Below are positions 6,031-8,076 of a DNA stretch of 8,076 nt, in pieces. This stretch comes from Microbacteriaceae bacterium (lineage in GTDB: Bacteria > Actinomycetota > Actinomycetes > Actinomycetales > Microbacteriaceae), in the NCBI GenBank assembly GCA_003454135.1, contig DMKW01000143.1, forward strand, positions 3,505 to 11,580. The letters run 5' to 3'. A model generated the notes under the pieces. That model was not told where the DNA came from. It did not search any database and was given only the letters and a program-made list of their open reading frames with translations. Made by a program: the position numbers and the translations under genes. Each line of letters starts with the position of its first letter. Within the stretch, counting starts at the first letter, position 1.

Positions 6031-6185
6031 TAAACCTCGATTCGGAACGACTTCCCAGCCAAGTGCTTGAGCGGATGCTCCGTGGATGTTTTTACCTTAA
6101 TGGCAAAGGCTGTGAGACCTATGCATTTATTCCCAAAGCGGCATACTGCGTGTTTCCCGTCGCACAGCGTCCGAGTGCGGTTGGG
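6031..6185 (-). promoter_or_regulatory. Intergenic/leader region upstream of the desaturase
   Basis: These 155 bp between the carboxypeptidase stop and the desaturase start are noticeably more AT-rich than the surroundings, especially 6085-6140. On the minus strand TAAGGT (6094-6099) fits the TANNNT -10 pattern, with no recognisable -35 at normal spacing. Used as a promoter, it would give an untranslated leader of roughly 55-60 nt containing a small GAGC-GGAT-GCTC hairpin (6069-6080) and a GAGG ribosome binding site next to GTG 6030. No open gene is seen. Temperature-responsive control would be plausible for a desaturase but is not shown by the sequence. Confidence 0.4.
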
Positions 6186-7424
6186 TCAGCGCGACGCGGC
6201 GAGCAGCGTGCCCGGGTTGGTCAGGCGCCACCATGCACCGGGGTCCTGCAAGCCGCGGTCGAACTCGAGCGGCACCGAGACTTTCTGGTCGCCGACGGTG
6301 AAGACCACCTGCCCAGCGGGCGATCCCTTTCTGGCGAGGTAGACGCTCTTCGTCACCACGGACGAGGCCACCTTGGGGTTGCTCCAGACGACGATTGATG
6401 TCGTTCTCAAGGCCACCGCGCGGGCCTTCTGCTTCCACGGGGTCGAATAGGTCGCGAACGACTCCCCCCTCGAGGTGAGCTTCACGTCGTGGAAGCCGGC
6501 TTTGACCGAAGCCAGCAGCGCGCGAACGTCTGCATTGACGGCGGGGTGGTCGACCCCGCCGAGCACCGCGCCGACCACGGTGATTGTCGTGCCGCCGACG
6601 AGGAATTCCGCCGCGAAGAGAAGGCATGCCCCGGCCTGGTCGAGTGTTCCCGTCTTGATGCCCTCGACCCCGTCGTGGCCGAGAAGGGCGTTGCCGTTGT
6701 TGACGGTGCCGACCCCGGGCACGGTGAGCGATGGCGTCGAGACGATCCGTGCAACGACGGGACTTCCGAGCGCGAGCTTGCCAATGGACACGAGATCGGT
6801 GGTCGTGCTCCGGTTCCCGGGATTGAGCCCGGTCGGTTCGAGCAGCGTCGTGTGGGCCAGGCCGTGCGAGGCGAGCCAGGCCTTCGCCGCTGTCACGAAC
6901 GCCCCATCGGAGCCGTAGGCCCAGTCGGCGAGCACCGCGGCATAGTTGTTGGCGGAAGCGAGAAGAGCCACACCGAGCAGATCTCGTTCGCTCATGGACG
7001 CTCCGGCCACCATCGGCACGGTCTTGCCGTTGACGGACTGGTACTTCTTCACGAGCGCGGCATCCGCGGCGCTGAAGGTGATCGTCGGGCCGGCTTCGTC
7101 GAGCGCGAGCGGCTTGGCCTCGAGCACGACGAGGCTCGTGATGATCTTGCTGATGCTCGCGATCGGCAGGGCATCGGTGCTGCCGTTGACCGCGAGGGAC
7201 TGCGGGTAGCCGACCGCCTCGACGGCGCTCGCCCCGTGGGCGGGCCATGCGAACGCGACGGGAGCCGGAGTCGGGTCCGTAATGGCGGCCGGGGTCGCCG
7301 ATACCGTGGAGAGCGGCGCGAGGAGGGTGAGCGGGAGGTAGATAGCCACCGCCGCGACGATGGCAATGCCGATCGTTCCCCCGGTGATACCGGTTCTGCG
7401 GCGACGACTCGCAGTTAATGACAT
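6186..7424 (-). CDS. D-alanyl-D-alanine carboxypeptidase (peptidase S11, low-molecular-weight PBP)
   Basis: A 412-residue penicillin-binding-type serine peptidase that trims the terminal D-Ala from peptidoglycan stem peptides outside the membrane. The three active-site motifs are present: SISK with nucleophile Ser90 and Lys93, SAN (157-159) and KTG (257-259). The N terminus has basic residues (RRRR, 7-10) followed by a hydrophobic segment (about 17-38), giving a signal anchor with the catalytic domain outside. About 110 residues after the catalytic domain (from about 300) form a C-terminal region that could be the beta-rich domain usual in this family. ATG 7424 is preferred to an in-frame ATG at 7484: the latter would overlap the upstream gene by 53 bp and add a basic, non-family N terminus, whereas an AGAGGGG ribosome binding site lies 11 nt before ATG 7424. 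It starts 7 nt after the TrmH-family stop codon, so it is probably co-transcribed and translationally linked. Confidence 0.93.
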   Translation of the reverse strand: MSLTASRRRRTGITGGTIGIAIVAAVAIYLPLTLLAPLSTVSATPAAITDPTPAPVAFAWPAHGASAVEAVGYPQSLAVNGSTDALPIASISKIITSLVVLEAKPLALDEAGPTITFSAADAALVKKYQSVNGKTVPMVAGASMSERDLLGVALLASANNYAAVLADWAYGSDGAFVTAAKAWLASHGLAHTTLLEPTGLNPGNRSTTTDLVSIGKLALGSPVVARIVSTPSLTVPGVGTVNNGNALLGHDGVEGIKTGTLDQAGACLLFAAEFLVGGTTITVVGAVLGGVDHPAVNADVRALLASVKAGFHDVKLTSRGESFATYSTPWKQKARAVALRTTSIVVWSNPKVASSVVTKSVYLARKGSPAGQVVFTVGDQKVSVPLEFDRGLQDPGAWWRLTNPGTLLAASR

Positions 7425-7431
7425 ATGCCGA

Positions 7432-8076
7432 TCATCCCCTCTCCCGGAGCGCCCAGAGCGCAACGGCGCTCGCTGCGGCGACATTGAGTGAATCGACTCC
7501 GTGGAGCATCGGGATCGTCACGACGGAGTCCGCGTTGCCGAGGGCGGCATGACTGAGGCCGTCGCCCTCGGTTCCGAGCACGATCGCGATCTTCTCGTGT
7601 CGCTGCTCGGCGAAGTCGTCGAGCGAGATCGCTTCGTCGGCGAGGGCGAGCGCCGCGAGATGGAATCCGGCCCCCTTCAGCGCCTCGGCACCGGCCGGCC
7701 ACTCGGGCAGCCGGGTCCACGGAACCTGCAGCACGGTGCCCATGCTCACGCGCACGCTGCGGCGGTAGAGCGGGTCGGCGCAGCGCGGCGTCACGAGCAC
7801 GGCGTCGGCACCGAGCCCGGCGACCGCTCGAAAGATGGCGCCGACGTTGGTGTGGTCGACGATGTCCTCGAGCACGACGACGCGCCGCGCTCCGGCGATG
7901 ATCCGTTCGACCGGTTCGAGGGGTGGTCGGTGCATCGCGGCGAGGGCGCCACGGTGCAGGTTGAATCCCGTGATCGACTGCAGCAGCTCCGAGCTGCCGA
8001 CGTACACCGGAACGTCGAAGCCCGCCAGGAGCGGCTCGATGTCGGCGACGAACTGTTCCTGCAGCAGCACCGACCT
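7432..8076 (-). CDS. TrmH/SpoU-family RNA 2'-O-methyltransferase, 5' end missing
   Basis: The C-terminal part of a SPOUT-class methyltransferase that transfers a methyl group from S-adenosylmethionine to a ribose 2'-OH in tRNA or rRNA. The reading frame stays open to the window edge (Arg-Ser before the GTG at 8070), and the first visible residues look like the middle of the N-terminal substrate-binding region, so the true start lies outside and perhaps 50-60 residues are missing. Numbering from 8070: motif 1 NVGAIFRAV (75-83) with catalytic Arg81; motif 2 VLGTEGDGL (164-172); motif 3 IPMLHGVDSLNVAAASAVALW (begins 186), forming the trefoil knot that binds the cofactor. All three are intact. 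GFNLHRGALAA (35-45) precedes the catalytic core as in rRNA-modifying relatives. Which RNA it modifies cannot be told. It is the first visible gene of a unit with the carboxypeptidase. Confidence 0.92.
   Translation of the reverse strand, partial: RSVLLQEQFVADIEPLLAGFDVPVYVGSSELLQSITGFNLHRGALAAMHRPPLEPVERIIAGARRVVVLEDIVDHTNVGAIFRAVAGLGADAVLVTPRCADPLYRRSVRVSMGTVLQVPWTRLPEWPAGAEALKGAGFHLAALALADEAISLDDFAEQRHEKIAIVLGTEGDGLSHAALGNADSVVTIPMLHGVDSLNVAAASAVALWALRERG

Noticed and set aside
5059..6033. Plus-strand open frames opposite the desaturase
   Set aside because: The antisense strand of a gene with three intact histidine boxes; the products are low-complexity and Glu/His/Val/Ala-rich.
6161..6179. 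CGCAC/GTGCG hairpin just after the carboxypeptidase gene, considered as a terminator
   Set aside because: Only a 5-bp stem with a 9-nt loop and no T-tract; too weak to call.
1..8076. Search for LexA-type boxes (GAAC-N4-GTTC), CRISPR repeats, tRNA genes, insertion-sequence ends and attachment sites
   Set aside because: None was seen by eye on either strand; a computed scan would be needed to exclude weak matches.

Overview
The window is high-GC chromosomal DNA (roughly two thirds G+C by eye) with frequent GTG starts, short intergenic gaps and TANNNT-type -10 elements close to start codons. Together with the protein families present, this suggests an actinobacterium (Actinomycetota), probably Micrococcales and perhaps Microbacteriaceae. 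That placement is inferred from composition and family resemblance, not from a marker gene. There are no tRNAs, rRNAs, CRISPR arrays, insertion sequences or phage genes, and the content looks like ordinary chromosomal housekeeping and stress genes.

Layout. Bases 1-30 lie downstream of the first gene and hold nothing recognisable. Positions 31-1827 (-) encode a superfamily 2 DEAD/DEAH helicase. It is divergent, across only 82 bp, from an HTH_42 winged-helix protein of the AlkZ/AlkX DNA-glycosylase superfamily (1910-3040, +). Both genes of this pair have a -10-like hexamer 6-8 nt before the start codon and no clear Shine-Dalgarno, so both may be transcribed leaderless. A perfect 11-bp hairpin (3075-3100) separates the HTH_42 gene from a convergent small GlsB/YeaQ-type membrane protein (3113-3379, -). 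A cytoplasmic SGNH/GDSL hydrolase follows (3534-4322, +). It converges with a GNAT acetyltransferase (4327-4837, -) whose reading frame is broken by one extra base near 4753. A strong intrinsic terminator (4855-4902) then ends a three-histidine-box membrane fatty-acid desaturase (4930-6030, -). After a 155-bp AT-richer leader/intergenic region come a D-alanyl-D-alanine carboxypeptidase (6186-7424, -) and, 7 nt further upstream, the 3' part of a TrmH/SpoU RNA methyltransferase (7432 to the window end, -), which runs off the edge.

How the genes relate. TrmH and the carboxypeptidase form a tight two-gene unit. The helicase and the HTH_42 protein form a divergent pair that might share regulation and could both act on DNA damage, but this is inference. 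The desaturase (membrane fluidity), the GlsB-like protein (envelope stress) and the carboxypeptidase (peptidoglycan trimming) are envelope functions, each apparently in its own transcription unit. I see no convincing undescribed multi-gene system. The points most worth following up are the frameshifted acetyltransferase, the compact divergent promoter region with repeated CGTCAC/GTGACG, and the glycosylase-helicase pairing.
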